Of a DNA stretch of 64,000 nt, positions 52,157 to 61,278 are shown piece after piece. The translations under genes and the position numbers were made by a program. Positions within the stretch are counted from its first letter, which is position 1; each line of letters begins with the position of its first letter. Below the pieces are notes generated by a model that ran no database searches, had not been told where the DNA came from, and was given only the letters and a program-made list of their open reading frames with translations. The stretch comes from Zeimonas arvi (GTDB lineage Bacteria; Pseudomonadota; Gammaproteobacteria; Burkholderiales; Burkholderiaceae_E): NCBI RefSeq assembly GCF_008039575.1, contig NZ_VDUY01000008.1, positions 62,001 to 126,000 of the forward strand, in the 5' to 3' direction.

Positions 52157-53476
52157 TCACCAGACCCGAGGCGCCTCGATTGCCGAAGCGACCATCAGCG
52201 CATCCGCGATCAGCGCCGCATCGCTGCCCGGGCGGCCGCAGAGCATGACACCCAGCGGCAGGCCATTCGTCGAGAGCGACACGGGAAGGGTGGCAATCGG
52301 ACCGCCCAGGGCGGTGAAGGGGATGATGTAGCGCGGGTCCCCGGTGGGCATCCCTGCCGGTGCCGTATCGGGCGCTGCCGGCACCAGCAGGAGATCCCAG
52401 TCGGCCCATGCGGCCCAGCAAGTCTTCTGGGCCTGCTGGATGCGATTGCGTGCGGCCAGGTGATTCTCGTCGGGGATGCACAAGCCACGCTCGATCGCGG
52501 CCAGCCAGCCGGGCGACAAGACTGGCGCGTGCTCGGTGACGAGTTCCCCATGCAGCCGCGACAGCTCGTAATCGAGCACGGTCCTGTGCGCGGCGATCGC
52601 GTCGTCTAGCGCCACGGGCGCTGGAGTCCGTCCGATGCGATGCCCCGCGCGAGCGAGGGCCTGCACCGTGCGGTCCAGACTGTCCATCACGGCCGGACTG
52701 GCATCGGCAAACAATGCGTCTTCGGGCAAGGCAACGCGCAGGGCATCCGGCCGGTCGGGCGCGAGGAAGCGCTGCGCATGCAGCGCCGCGCCGATGGCCG
52801 CCACATCGCTGAAGCGGTGACCGAACCAGCCGAGCGTATCGAAGGCCGGCGCGAGCGGCACCACGCCGTGCGTGCTCATGTTCTGGCCGGTCGGCTTGAA
52901 CGCCGCGATGCCGCAGTAGGCGGCGGGGCGCACCACCGAGCCTGCGGTCTGCGTGCCCAGGCTGGCGGGCACCATGCCGGCCGCGACCGCCGCTGCCGAG
53001 CCCGCGCTGGAGCCGCCCGGCGTGTGCCCCGTGTGCCAGGGGTTGCGCGTGGGCGGCACGCCGTCGAAGTAGGCGAACTCGGTCGTGTGCGTCTTGCCCA
53101 GGATCACCGCGCCCGCGGCACGCAGCGCGCGGACGACATCGGCATCGCGTGCCGCCGGTCCTTGCCCGGTCCGGGCGCGGCTGCCCGCCCGGGTGGGGAA
53201 GCCCGCGACGTCGATGACGTCCTTGACGGCCACCGGAATGCCGTGCAGCGGGCTGCGCCGCTCGCCCTGTTTCAGCGAATCGCGGGCGTGCCTTGCCTGC
53301 CGCAGCGCGCCCTCGCGATCCACCGATGTCCATGCGTGCACATGGGGATCGACTTCGTCTATGCGACGCAAAAGGGACTCGAGGAGCGCCACCGGGTCGG
53401 ACTCGTCGGCGTCGAATGCGGCCTGGACTATAGCGATGTCGCCGGGATCCTGCTGGAAGGAGGTGAACGAAGGCAC
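52157..53476 (-). CDS. Amidase (amidase signature family)
   Basis: 439 residues of the Ser-cisSer-Lys amidase family. Lys in P-V-A-V-K-D-V-I-D near 81, the cis-Ser region [10 protein letters not shown] near 172 and the Gly/Ser-rich [12 protein letters not shown] near 150 are intact. Substrate may be any amide; related proteins act on aryl- or alkyl-amides, and the nitrile hydratase 20 kb away makes a possible partner pathway. The last gene before attR in the original chromosome order. Confidence 0.88.
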   Translation of the reverse strand: MPSFTSFQQDPGDIAIVQAAFDADESDPVALLESLLRRIDEVDPHVHAWTSVDREGALRQARHARDSLKQGERRSPLHGIPVAVKDVIDVAGFPTRAGSRARTGQGPAARDADVVRALRAAGAVILGKTHTTEFAYFDGVPPTRNPWHTGHTPGGSSAGSAAAVAAGMVPASLGTQTAGSVVRPAAYCGIAAFKPTGQNMSTHGVVPLAPAFDTLGWFGHRFSDVAAIGAALHAQRFLAPDRPDALRVALPEDALFADASPAVMDSLDRTVQALARAGHRIGRTPAPVALDDAIAAHRTVLDYELSRLHGELVTEHAPVLSPGWLAAIERGLCIPDENHLAARNRIQQAQKTCWAAWADWDLLLVPAAPDTAPAGMPTGDPRYIIPFTALGGPIATLPVSLSTNGLPLGVMLCGRPGSDAALIADALMVASAIEAPRVW

Positions 53477-53807
53477 GCGAACTCCTTTCGTCTCGATGCG
53501 GCTGAAGGTGAGGGTTGGGCATCATCGCCCATGCCCCATTACCGCACGAACGACAGCGCCAGAGTCTGAAACAGCGCCAGCAGGATCGTCCCTCCCGCCT
53601 GCGGCATGACGAACCCGCACGATGTCACGCGCCGGGCCGGTCATCGCGGTTTGATTCATCAGGCCGAGATCCGCTTGGCCGATGCCGTTCGTACGCATGC
53701 CGGTAGGCCGGAGGGCCGAGTGCAGCGCGCTTACCTCGAGGGTGGATTTGTCTTTGTGTCCTCCTGGGAAATCCTCTGAAAGAAATATCAACCGATGATA
53801 TATTGAG
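53477..53807. other. Intergenic region with a possible decayed coding remnant
   Basis: On the minus strand two short frames read like parts of a membrane protein: G-Q-A-D-L-G-L-M-N-Q-T-A-M then, in another frame, [20 protein letters not shown] before a TAA at about 53552. This may be a frameshifted transporter remnant. I cannot name a parent gene with confidence. Confidence 0.25.
53785..53801. promoter_or_regulatory. Operator-like inverted repeat of the toxin-antitoxin operon
   Basis: ATATCA (53785-53790) and TGATAT (53796-53801) flank five bases; TATATT follows as a possible -10 box, and the toxin ATG is at 53808. The placement suits autorepression by the downstream HTH antitoxin. The start codon lies so near the -10 that the message may be nearly leaderless. 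Confidence 0.55.
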
Positions 53808-54173
53808 ATGCCTCGCGACACCGGAATCGACACGCTGCTCGACCTCAACGGGACCCTTCTGGACCAGGAGAGCGGCTACTGGGTGAAGATTGAGGCATGG
53901 CGAGTCGACGTCTCGGGAGTGGTTCCGCACGGCATTCGGTATTCGCTGACGCTTCATGAGCCGAGTGGGGCACGCGTCCTGGGCTACGACAATGCGCATG
54001 GAGTCAAACCGGGAGGCAGATTCAGGTATGCAGGGCGAGTTCTGCCTTTCGACCACAGACACAGGCACGCACTCGATGACGGCCTTCCCTATGAATTCGA
54101 GAGCGCGCATCGATTACTGGTCGACTTCTTTGCCGACGTCGATCGCATTCTTCGAGAGGTACGGCAAGAATGA
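53808..54173 (+). CDS. tumE: TumE-type toxin (DUF6516)
   Basis: 121 residues of the DUF6516/TumE toxin family: L-L-D-L-N-G-T-L-L near 11, G-Y-W-V-K-I-E-A-W-R-V near 23, R-Y-S-L-T-L-H-E near 44, and an F-D-H-R-H-R-H near 81 followed by L-L-V-D-F-F-A-D-V-D-R. The biochemical target is not settled for most members. Order is toxin first. Its TGA overlaps the antitoxin ATG. Confidence 0.8.
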   Translation: MPRDTGIDTLLDLNGTLLDQESGYWVKIEAWRVDVSGVVPHGIRYSLTLHEPSGARVLGYDNAHGVKPGGRFRYAGRVLPFDHRHRHALDDGLPYEFESAHRLLVDFFADVDRILREVRQE

Positions 54174-54520
54174 AGCCCATCGTCATAGGCATCATGGCGC
54201 AGGAAAGGATACGGGAACGGGTGTTGGCGATCGCGCGGGGCGACTACAAGCCCCGACCGGGCGAGCCGAAAGTGTGGTTCACTTCGATGCGCTCGCTGGC
54301 CGAAGTGCTGAGCGACGATAACCGTGCGCTGCTGCGGCTCATTGCCGAGGCCAGGCCGGTGTCGATTTCCGCATTGGCCGAGATCTCTGGTCGCAAGCCG
54401 GGGAACCTCTCGCGCACGCTGAAGACGATGAGCCGATATGGGATTGTCGAGCTCGAGCGCGAAAGAAACCAGGTGCGGCCGGTGGCGAAGGCCACGGAAT
54501 TCAGGATCCTGGCTGCGTGA
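54170..54520 (+). CDS. tumA: TumA-type HTH antitoxin / transcriptional regulator
   Basis: 116 residues with a MarR/ArsR-like winged HTH: A-L-A-E-I-S-G-R-K-P-G-N-L-S-R-T-L-K-T-M near 66 then Y-G-I-V-E-L-E-R. This is the standard partner of DUF6516 toxins and should repress the operon through the upstream inverted repeat. ATGA overlap with the toxin; an internal ATG nine codons in is an alternative start. Converges on ehuA with 3 bases between stops. Confidence 0.8.
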   Translation: MKPIVIGIMAQERIRERVLAIARGDYKPRPGEPKVWFTSMRSLAEVLSDDNRALLRLIAEARPVSISALAEISGRKPGNLSRTLKTMSRYGIVELERERNQVRPVAKATEFRILAA

Positions 54521-54523
54521 CCC

Positions 54524-55303
54524 TCACCCCGCCGCCATCACCGCACTCAGGAACTGCCGCGTCCGCTCGTTCCTCGGCTCGGCGAACAGTTCCTCGGGCG
54601 CCCCCTGCTCGGCGATCTTCCCCTGGTCGAAGAAGCACACCCGGTCGGCGAATTCGCGCGCGAAGCCCATCTGATGGGTCACCATCAACATGGTCAGGTC
54701 GTGCGCGGCGCCGAGTTCGCGGATCACCGCCAGCACCTCGCCGCACAGCTCGGGATCGAGCGCCGAGGTCACTTCGTCGAACAGCATGACCCGCGGGCGC
54801 ATGGCCAGCGCCCGGGCGATCGCCACGCGCTGCTGCTGGCCGCCGGAGAGCTGCGCGGGGTAGTGGTCGAGCTTGTCGCCCAGTCCCACCATCGCGAGCA
54901 GCTCGGCGGCGCGGGCGTAGGCTTCGTCGCGGCTGAGCCCCAGCACGGTCATCGGCGCTTCCATGCAGTTCTTCACCGCGCTCATGTGCGGGAACAGGTT
55001 GAAGTGCTGGAACACCATGCCCACGTTGGCGCGCATCCGCTTGAGGTGGGCGCGGTCGGCGCGCATGAGCTGCCCGTTGCGCGGCGTGTGGGTGAGCGGC
55101 TCGCCGTCGATGTAGATCACGCCTTCGTCCACCGGCTCCAGCGTCATCAGCATCCGCAGCACGGTGGTCTTGCCCGAGCCCGAGGGGCCGATGATCGCGA
55201 CCTTCTCGTTGGCGGCGATGTCGAGCTCCAGCGCGTCGAGCACGGTCAGCGGGCCGTAGCGCTTGCTCACCTTGTCGAAGCGGACCATCGGGGTTTCGTT
55301 CAT
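54524..55303 (-). CDS. ehuA: Ectoine/hydroxyectoine ABC transporter, ATP-binding protein
   Basis: 259-residue polar amino-acid-type ABC ATPase: Walker A G-P-S-G-S-G-K-T-T near 39, L-S-G-G-Q-Q-Q-R-V-A-I-A-R signature near 153, Walker B V-M-L-F-D-E-V-T-S-A-L near 174 and the His switch T-H-Q-M near 210. Energises uptake of ectoines together with ehuBCD. Its ATG overlaps the ehuD stop, placing it last in the ect-ehu operon. Confidence 0.9.
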   Translation of the reverse strand: MNETPMVRFDKVSKRYGPLTVLDALELDIAANEKVAIIGPSGSGKTTVLRMLMTLEPVDEGVIYIDGEPLTHTPRNGQLMRADRAHLKRMRANVGMVFQHFNLFPHMSAVKNCMEAPMTVLGLSRDEAYARAAELLAMVGLGDKLDHYPAQLSGGQQQRVAIARALAMRPRVMLFDEVTSALDPELCGEVLAVIRELGAAHDLTMLMVTHQMGFAREFADRVCFFDQGKIAEQGAPEELFAEPRNERTRQFLSAVMAAG

Positions 55304-55974
55304 CGGCGGGCTCCGGCGCGCGCGCCCAGCCGCCGCTCGAGGCGCCGGATCAGGACGGCCGACAGCAGGCTGAACAGCAGGAAGAAGGCGCCGACCAGCG
55401 TGATCGGCTCGGTGTACTGAAAGCTCTCCGAGCCCAGGATCTTGGCGGTCTGCATCAGCTCGAGCACCGCGATCGCCGACAGCAGCGGCGTTTCCTTGAA
55501 CAGGGCGATCAGGTAGTTGCCCAGCGCCGGCACCACCGGCGGGATCGCCTGCGGCAGCACGATGTCCTTGAAGGTGGTCCAGGGCGAGAGGTTCAATGCG
55601 ATCGAGGCCTCCCACTGGCCCCTGGGCACGTTCTCGAGGCCCGAGCGGTAGACCTCGGCGCAGTAGGCGCCGTAGTGCAGGCCCAGCGCCAGCACGCCGG
55701 TGCTCATCGCGCTCAGGCTCAGGCCCATGCCGGGCATCATGTAATAGAGGACGAAGATCTGGATCAGCAGCGGCGTGGAGCGCACGAACTCGACCGCCGC
55801 GCTGGTCGCCGATCGAAGCCAGACGGGCCCGGCCATCCGGCCGACCGCGAAGGCGAGGCCCAGCACCAGCGCCAGCGCGAAGCCCGCCAGCGTGACCTGC
55901 ACCGTCAAGATCGAGGCCTTGGCCAGGATCGGCAGGATCTCCAGCGCGTACGCCCAGTCCCAGATCGCGGTCAT
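55300..55974 (-). CDS. ehuD: Ectoine/hydroxyectoine ABC transporter permease EhuD
   Basis: 224-residue His/Glu/Gln-type permease with about five membrane segments. The N-terminal half has F-V-R-S-T-P-L-L-I-Q-I-F near 65; the EAA loop region reads H-Y-G-A-Y-C-A-E-V-Y-R-S-G near 103 to G-Q-W-E-A. The start M-T-A-I-W-D-W-A at 55974 is typical of EhuD. Coupled to ehuA by ATGA. Confidence 0.9.
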   Translation of the reverse strand: MTAIWDWAYALEILPILAKASILTVQVTLAGFALALVLGLAFAVGRMAGPVWLRSATSAAVEFVRSTPLLIQIFVLYYMMPGMGLSLSAMSTGVLALGLHYGAYCAEVYRSGLENVPRGQWEASIALNLSPWTTFKDIVLPQAIPPVVPALGNYLIALFKETPLLSAIAVLELMQTAKILGSESFQYTEPITLVGAFFLLFSLLSAVLIRRLERRLGARAGARR

Positions 55975-55987
55975 CGGCGACGCCTCG

Positions 55988-56704
55988 TCATGGGGTCCGT
56001 CCTCGCGCAAGCCCGCGCGCGGCGCGCCGTTCCAGCGCCCGCATGCCGGCGGTGATCGCCAGCGAGATCGCCAGGTAGATCAGCAGCACCAGCCCGAAGA
56101 TCTCCGCGGTGCGAAGCGTGTTCTGGTTCAGTTGCTGGGCCTTGAAGGCCAGGTCGGACAGCGTGATCAGCGACACCAGCGAGGTCGCCTTCAGCAGCTC
56201 GATGAACAGGTTGCCCCAGGGCGGGATCATCCGCACGAAGGCCTGCGGCAGCGCGATGCGCCGCAGCGCCTGCATGTGATCCATGTTGAGCGCGGTGGCG
56301 GCTTCCCACTGCCCGGGGGGCACCGCGCCGATCGCGCCGCGCACCACCTCGGCGCCATAGGCGCCGATGTTGAGCCCCAGTGCGACGATGCCCACGGTGA
56401 GCGGGGCGAGCGTGATGCCGAAGTGGGGCAGCACGAAGAAGAGCCAGAAGAGTTGCACCAGCGCCGAGGTGCCGCGGAAGGTCTCCACGTAGGCCACCGC
56501 CAGCCAGCGCAGCGGCGCCGGGCCGTAGAGACGGGCCAGCGCGGCGACCAGCGCCGCCGCCACCGCGAGCAGCGCGCCGCCGGCCGCGACCTGCAGCGTG
56601 ACCAGCGTGCCGCGCAGCAGCTCCGGGAGGAACTCGCCTGCGCCGGCGAGCAGCGCCAGCGCGAAACCCGCCGTCAGCGCCGCGGCGACCAGCGCGACCC
56701 TCAT
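55988..56704 (-). CDS. ehuC: Ectoine/hydroxyectoine ABC transporter permease EhuC
   Basis: 238 residues with five hydrophobic segments. E-T-F-R-G-T-S-A-L-V-Q-L-F-W near 73 and the EAA-type N-I-G-A-Y-G-A-E-V-V-R-G-A near 112 to G-Q-W-E-A-A-T-A-L-N-M are diagnostic of this permease class. Its ATG at 56704 overlaps the ehuB stop (ATGA); 13 bases separate its stop from ehuD. Confidence 0.9.
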   Translation of the reverse strand: MRVALVAAALTAGFALALLAGAGEFLPELLRGTLVTLQVAAGGALLAVAAALVAALARLYGPAPLRWLAVAYVETFRGTSALVQLFWLFFVLPHFGITLAPLTVGIVALGLNIGAYGAEVVRGAIGAVPPGQWEAATALNMDHMQALRRIALPQAFVRMIPPWGNLFIELLKATSLVSLITLSDLAFKAQQLNQNTLRTAEIFGLVLLIYLAISLAITAGMRALERRAARGLARGRTP

Positions 56705-57567
56705 TTGCCGGCGCAGTGCTGGGCGGCGGTCTTCTCGGGAAGATTGGACTTGTCGAAGCCGAAGGGCGCGATCATCGCCAGGTGCTCGTCGGTGCCGATG
56801 AACTTCTTCAGCTCGGCGTTCACCGCGTCGCGCAGTTCGGTGTCCTCGGGCCGGAAGCCGAAGGATCCTTCGCCGCGATAGCGCTTGCCCTTGTGGGTGA
56901 AGGTGAAGGGCTCGGCGCGCTCGATGCCCTCGTCCTTGGCGGCCAGCTCGCCGGCCGTCAGCGAGGTCAGCGCCGCCGCCGACGCTCGGCCTGCCTTCAC
57001 CGCCGCGATGGCCGCGGCGAAGTCGGGCACGATCAGCTGCTGCTTGCGGGTCATGCCGGCCATGCGGCCGTGCTGGATCTCCGCCGTGCCGGCCACGAAG
57101 GCGATCTTGCGCTTCTTCCGGACGGCGTCGGCATAGTCGCGCAGGCCATCGGGATTGCCGGCCTTCACGATCAGCGCCTCGCCGATTCCGTAGGTCGGGT
57201 CGGCGAACACGATCTGCTTGCAGCGCCTGGGCGTGATGTACATCGAGGCCACGATCGCGTCGAAGCGCCCGGCCTTCAGGCCCGGGATCAGCGCGCCCCA
57301 TTCGGTCAGCACGCCTTCCACCTTGTTCACGCCGAGCTGCTTCATGACGTGGCGGAACACCGTGGGCGACTCGCCGGTCAGCTCGCCCGTCGAGTCCGCG
57401 TAGGCGTAGGGCGCCTCGTTGGCAAAGCCCACGCGGATGCTGCCTTCCATTCGGATGCGCTCCAGCGTGGACTCCGCCTGGGCGAATCCGGCCGACAGCA
57501 GCGAGCCCGCGCCGAGCAGGATCAGCAGGGCCATCGTCGCTCTGCGAATCGCGAATCCGGGTTTCAT
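56701..57567 (-). CDS. ehuB: Ectoine/hydroxyectoine-binding periplasmic protein EhuB
   Basis: 288 residues. Signal peptide at 1-31 (M-A-L-L-I-L-L-G-A-G-S-L-L-S-A-G-F-A-Q-A). The mature part is a SBP_bac_3 solute-binding domain with I-R-V-G-F-A-N-E-A-P-Y-A-Y near 44 (aromatic ligand-binding residues) and D-A-I-V-A-S-M-Y-I-T near 103. ATG at 57567 chosen for the GAGAGG eight bases upstream; a GTG three codons earlier is possible. Confidence 0.9.
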   Translation of the reverse strand: MKPGFAIRRATMALLILLGAGSLLSAGFAQAESTLERIRMEGSIRVGFANEAPYAYADSTGELTGESPTVFRHVMKQLGVNKVEGVLTEWGALIPGLKAGRFDAIVASMYITPRRCKQIVFADPTYGIGEALIVKAGNPDGLRDYADAVRKKRKIAFVAGTAEIQHGRMAGMTRKQQLIVPDFAAAIAAVKAGRASAAALTSLTAGELAAKDEGIERAEPFTFTHKGKRYRGEGSFGFRPEDTELRDAVNAELKKFIGTDEHLAMIAPFGFDKSNLPEKTAAQHCAGK

Positions 57568-57639
57568 GGCAGGCACCTCTCGTTGATCGTCGTGTCGTGG
57601 GGTCGGCGTGGCGGCGAAGCGCCGCTCCGGACCGCCGCC

Positions 57640-58587
57640 TCAGCGGTCTTTCGCCAGCTCCGCCGCCGGCGTGAAGTCCTCGCGCTCCGCGATGAAGTTC
57701 GGCCGCGGCTCGAGCCCGCAGAAGGGCGCCACCGGTTTGTTCTCCACGCTGTTGTAGACCACGAACAGGTTGCTGCGCGGCATCGGCGTGATGTTGGAGT
57801 TCGAACCGTGCATCGCGTTGCACTCGAAGAAGGTCACCGAGCCGGCCGGCCCGATGGGCGCTGCGATGCCGAACTCGTCCACGAGCTGCGTGAGGCTCGC
57901 GTCGTCGGGCACGCCGACTTCCTGGCGCTTGAGCGAGGACTTGTAGTTGTCGTCGGGGGTCTCGCCAACGCAGGACACGTAGCGCTGGTGCGAGCCGGGC
58001 ACGATCATCAGCGGCCCGTTGTGCGAGGTGTTGGGCGTGAGCGCGATCGAGCAGCTCACCATGCGCATCGCCGGCACGCCGTCCTCGACGTGCCAGGTCT
58101 CGAAGTCCGAGTGCCAGTAGAACTCCTTGCCCCGGAAGCCGCCCTTGTAATTGATGCGCGACTGGTGGATGTAGACCTCGCTGCCCAGCAGCTGGCGGGC
58201 GATCGCCACCAGTCTCGGATGGCCGCACAGGCGGCGCAGCAGCGCGCTGCTCTTGTGGATCGAAAAGACCGAGCGCAGCTCGCGGCTTTCCGGCTCGATC
58301 ACCGCTTCGGGCGAGGCCTTCACCGCGTCGTCGGTGCGCAGGCGCTGCAGCTCGTTCAGGCAGGCGGCCAGGTCGTCGGCCGACAGCAGGCCATCGAAGC
58401 TCAGGTAGCCGTTGTCCTGGTAGAAGCGCAGCTCGCTTTCCGAGAGCGGGCCGTCGCCGGCGCGGCCGTAGACCACCGGATCCTTGCGGTCGGTGATCGT
58501 GGCCTTGGTGGCCACCCGCGACGGATAGCGGTCCTCGCCGGGCGCCGGGGCGCGGGCCCGCGCGGCGGTCGTGGATGTCGTGGTCAT
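57640..58587 (-). CDS. ectD: Ectoine hydroxylase
   Basis: Fe(II)/2-oxoglutarate dioxygenase that converts ectoine to 5-hydroxyectoine. The 315-residue length is usual. The EctD signature F-Y-W-H-S-D-F-E-T-W-H near 157 supplies the H-x-D iron ligands; the distal His is in N-A-M-H-G-S-N-S-N near 265. P-M-P-R-S-N-L-F-V-V-Y-N-S follows. It lies between ectC and ehuB in the same direction. Confidence 0.95.
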   Translation of the reverse strand: MTTTSTTAARARAPAPGEDRYPSRVATKATITDRKDPVVYGRAGDGPLSESELRFYQDNGYLSFDGLLSADDLAACLNELQRLRTDDAVKASPEAVIEPESRELRSVFSIHKSSALLRRLCGHPRLVAIARQLLGSEVYIHQSRINYKGGFRGKEFYWHSDFETWHVEDGVPAMRMVSCSIALTPNTSHNGPLMIVPGSHQRYVSCVGETPDDNYKSSLKRQEVGVPDDASLTQLVDEFGIAAPIGPAGSVTFFECNAMHGSNSNITPMPRSNLFVVYNSVENKPVAPFCGLEPRPNFIAEREDFTPAAELAKDR

Positions 58588-58603
58588 CGTGTCCTGCCCT
58601 CCT

Positions 58604-58993
58604 TCATTCGGTGAGGGGGTAGGCCCCGGTGGCGTCGTGGACCTCGCGGCCGGTCAGCGGCGGGTTGAACACGCAGACCATCCGCATGTGCGAGCCCTTG
58701 TTGGCGCGCAGGACGTGCCTGTCGTGATTGTTCAGCGCGTACAGCGTGCCGGGGCGGATGTCGTGGGTCTCGCCGCTTGCCAGGTCGGTGATCTGGCCTT
58801 CGCCTTCGATGCAGTACACCGTTTCCAGGTGGTTCTTGTAGTGCATCGTGAGCTCGGCGCCCGGCTTGATGAGGGTGTCGTTCACCGAGTAGCCCATGCC
58901 GGCGTCCTTGTAGATCAGGCGCCGGGCGGTCCAGCCTTCGGTGTCGACGTCCGCCGCGGTGCCGATGACGTCGTCGAGGTGCTTCACGATCAT
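58604..58993 (-). CDS. ectC: L-ectoine synthase
   Basis: Cupin of 129 residues that cyclises N-gamma-acetyl-diaminobutyrate to ectoine. Start [12 protein letters not shown], then [16 protein letters not shown] near 51 (iron-binding Glu/His region) and [13 protein letters not shown] near 81. Length and motifs are standard. Confidence 0.96.
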   Translation of the reverse strand: MIVKHLDDVIGTAADVDTEGWTARRLIYKDAGMGYSVNDTLIKPGAELTMHYKNHLETVYCIEGEGQITDLASGETHDIRPGTLYALNNHDRHVLRANKGSHMRMVCVFNPPLTGREVHDATGAYPLTE

Positions 58994-59075
58994 GTTCTGT
59001 TTCTCCGGAGTTCGTTCGTGGATGCGCGCGGCGAAGGAGACGATCGCGCCGCGCACTCGGGAATGGCCGGCGCGT

Positions 59076-60341
59076 TCAGGCCGCCTTGCGGACGGCGCGG
59101 CCCAGGACCGCCTCGAGGCTCGCCTCGATGATGTCCAGGCCCTTCTTCAGGTCGGCCTCCTCGATGGTCAGGCTGGGCAGCAGCTTGAGCACCTGGTCGT
59201 CGATGCCTGCGGTCTCGAGGATCAGGCCGCGCTCGAAGCAGGCGGCCGAGACCTTGCCGGCGATCGACGCATCGGCGAAGTCCACGCCGTAGATCAGCCC
59301 GCGTCCGCGCACGGTGGCTTGCGCGCCCAGGCGCCTGACCATCTTCTCCAGGCGCTCGCGCACCAGCGCGCTCTTCGCCGCGACCGAGCGGGCCAGCGTG
59401 TCGTCGGTCCAGTAGTCGAGTGCCGCGGTGGCGGTGACGAAGGCCGGACAGTGGCCGCGGAAGGTGCCGTTGTGCTCGCCCGGCGCCCACTGGTCGAGCT
59501 CGGGCTTGATCAACACCAGCGCCAGCGGCAGGCCATAGCCGGACAGCGACTTCGACAGCGTGACGATGTCGGGCACGATGCCGGCTTCCTCGAAGCTGAA
59601 GAACCTGCCGGTGCGGCCGCAGCCGACCTGGATGTCGTCGACGATCATCACGATGCCATGCTTCGCGGTGATCTCGCGCAGCCGGCGCAGCCATTCCACG
59701 CTGGCGACGTTGACGCCGCCCTCGGCCTGCACCGTTTCCACGATGACCGCCGCCGGGACTTCCAGGCCGCTGCCGTTGTCGACCAGCATCGCCTCGAAGT
59801 AGTCGAGCGTGTCGGTGTCCTGGCCCAGGTAGCCGTCGAAGGGCACTGCGGACGTGTGCGTCAGCGGCACGCCCGCGCCGGCGCGCTTGAAGCCGTTGCC
59901 GGTGACCGACAGCGAACCCAGCGTCATGCCGTGGAAGGCGTTGGTGAAGCCGACGATCTCCTGGCGGCCGGTCACCTTGCGCGCGAGCTTCAGCGCGGCC
60001 TCGACCGCGTTGGTGCCGGTGGGGCCGGGGAACTGGAACTTGTAGGACAGCCCGCGGGGCGCCAGGATGACTTCATCGAAGCGCCGGATGAAGGCCTCCT
60101 TGGCCTCGCTGTACATGTCCAGCGTGTGGGTGATGCCGTCGCGTTCGATGTACTCGAGCAGGGCCTGCTTCATCCGGTCGGGGTTGTGGCCATAGTTCAG
60201 CACGCCGGCGCCTGCGAAGAAGTCGAGATGGCGCTTGCCCTTCTCGTCGGTCATCCAGGCGCCCTTGGCCGATGCGAAGACCGCGGGGAAGCTGCGGCAA
60301 TAGCCGCGGACCTCGGATTCGTGTTTCTCGAAGGTGTTCAT
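59076..60341 (-). CDS. ectB: Diaminobutyrate--2-oxoglutarate transaminase
   Basis: 421-residue class III PLP aminotransferase making L-2,4-diaminobutyrate from aspartate semialdehyde. [11 protein letters not shown] near 107 binds PLP phosphate; [13 protein letters not shown] near 234 and the lysine in L-S-K-S-L-S-G-Y-G near 267 complete the site. The [10 protein letters not shown] start is typical of EctB. 82 bases before ectC. Confidence 0.96.
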   Translation of the reverse strand: MNTFEKHESEVRGYCRSFPAVFASAKGAWMTDEKGKRHLDFFAGAGVLNYGHNPDRMKQALLEYIERDGITHTLDMYSEAKEAFIRRFDEVILAPRGLSYKFQFPGPTGTNAVEAALKLARKVTGRQEIVGFTNAFHGMTLGSLSVTGNGFKRAGAGVPLTHTSAVPFDGYLGQDTDTLDYFEAMLVDNGSGLEVPAAVIVETVQAEGGVNVASVEWLRRLREITAKHGIVMIVDDIQVGCGRTGRFFSFEEAGIVPDIVTLSKSLSGYGLPLALVLIKPELDQWAPGEHNGTFRGHCPAFVTATAALDYWTDDTLARSVAAKSALVRERLEKMVRRLGAQATVRGRGLIYGVDFADASIAGKVSAACFERGLILETAGIDDQVLKLLPSLTIEEADLKKGLDIIEASLEAVLGRAVRKAA

Positions 60342-60471
60342 GGATCCCCCTCTGTGATGTTGTCCGGGACGCCGCCTCGGGCGGCGCTCGCCGAGCGCAT
60401 GGCCGGGCCGGGAGCACCGGCTCCGGCCTGTGGCCGAAGGCCGCGCGAAGCGCGCGCGGCCCTGGGTGCCG

Positions 60472-61062
60472 TCAGGAAGCGTCCTGTGCGGCGAGTTCGC
60501 GACGCTGCCGGTCCTGCCGCGACGCTTCTGCGCGGGAGCCGGCCTTGCGATCGATCGGCCCGATCCGCAGCAAGGGCTCGGCCGGGTGCGGATTCGGAAA
60601 CTGCTCGGGCATGAACAGCGGCGACACCGTGCATTCGGCGCCGTGCCGGCGCGCGAATCCGCCGAACAGGGCGCGCGAGGCGCGGTTGTCCTCGTCGACC
60701 GTGGCGGTCACCCAGCGGCACGCGCGGTTGGCCGGAAGCGCCAGCCACCGGTCGAGGAGGCGCTGGCCGAGCCCCTGGCCGCGCAGCGCGGGGAGCACGC
60801 CGATCTGCCAGACGAAGGCGGTGTCGGCTTGCCGGGGAGGGTGGTAGCCGATCACGGCGCCGACGACCTCGCCGTCGCGTTCGGCAACCAGGCATGTGTC
60901 GCCGAAATCGCTGGCGAACAGCAGGTAGAAATAGGCGGAGTTCAGTTCCAGCTGGCCGGTGGCTTTCACCAGGCGCCAGAGGGCGGCGCCATCGGTCTGG
61001 CGCGCGGGTCGGAATCGGATCGGGTCGGAGGTCGCGGTCTTGCCTGGGTCCGTATCGGTCAT
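60472..61062 (-). CDS. ectA: L-2,4-diaminobutyrate acetyltransferase
   Basis: GNAT enzyme of 196 residues. [14 protein letters not shown] near 18, [13 protein letters not shown] near 44, [11 protein letters not shown] near 60, and the acetyl-CoA loop [12 protein letters not shown] near 89 match EctA. First gene of the ectABCD-ehuBCDA operon. No ask_ect or ectR homologue is visible next to it. Confidence 0.95.
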   Translation of the reverse strand: MTDTDPGKTATSDPIRFRPARQTDGAALWRLVKATGQLELNSAYFYLLFASDFGDTCLVAERDGEVVGAVIGYHPPRQADTAFVWQIGVLPALRGQGLGQRLLDRWLALPANRACRWVTATVDEDNRASRALFGGFARRHGAECTVSPLFMPEQFPNPHPAEPLLRIGPIDRKAGSRAEASRQDRQRRELAAQDAS

Positions 61063-61192
61063 GCGGTGCTGGGTCGGCGGCCCGATCTCGCGCCCGGCGC
61101 GGCGATCGGACCCGACCGGCAGGGCGCTGCATGCGCGCCTCGGCGGTCTGCCCCGGCTTGGGGACCGACTTTCGAACTGTGAAAGAGGCGAA

Positions 61193-61220
61193 ATTCTAGC
61201 ATAAATATTTGGACAAATAT
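61193..61220 (-). promoter_or_regulatory. AT-rich promoter and inverted repeat upstream of ectA
   Basis: On the minus strand TAGAAT (61198-61193) is a -10-like box; just upstream, ATATTTG-GA-CAAATAT (61205-61220, 7-bp arms) is a perfect inverted repeat overlapping the expected -35 area, about 145 bases from the ectA ATG. This sharply AT-rich segment in GC-rich DNA fits an osmotically controlled promoter with a dimeric regulator. Confidence 0.6.
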
Positions 61221-61278
61221 ATTTGACGGCGAGGCCGCGGCGGGCCAGCCCGCAGGATCTCGAGCCAGGGCAACCGCG

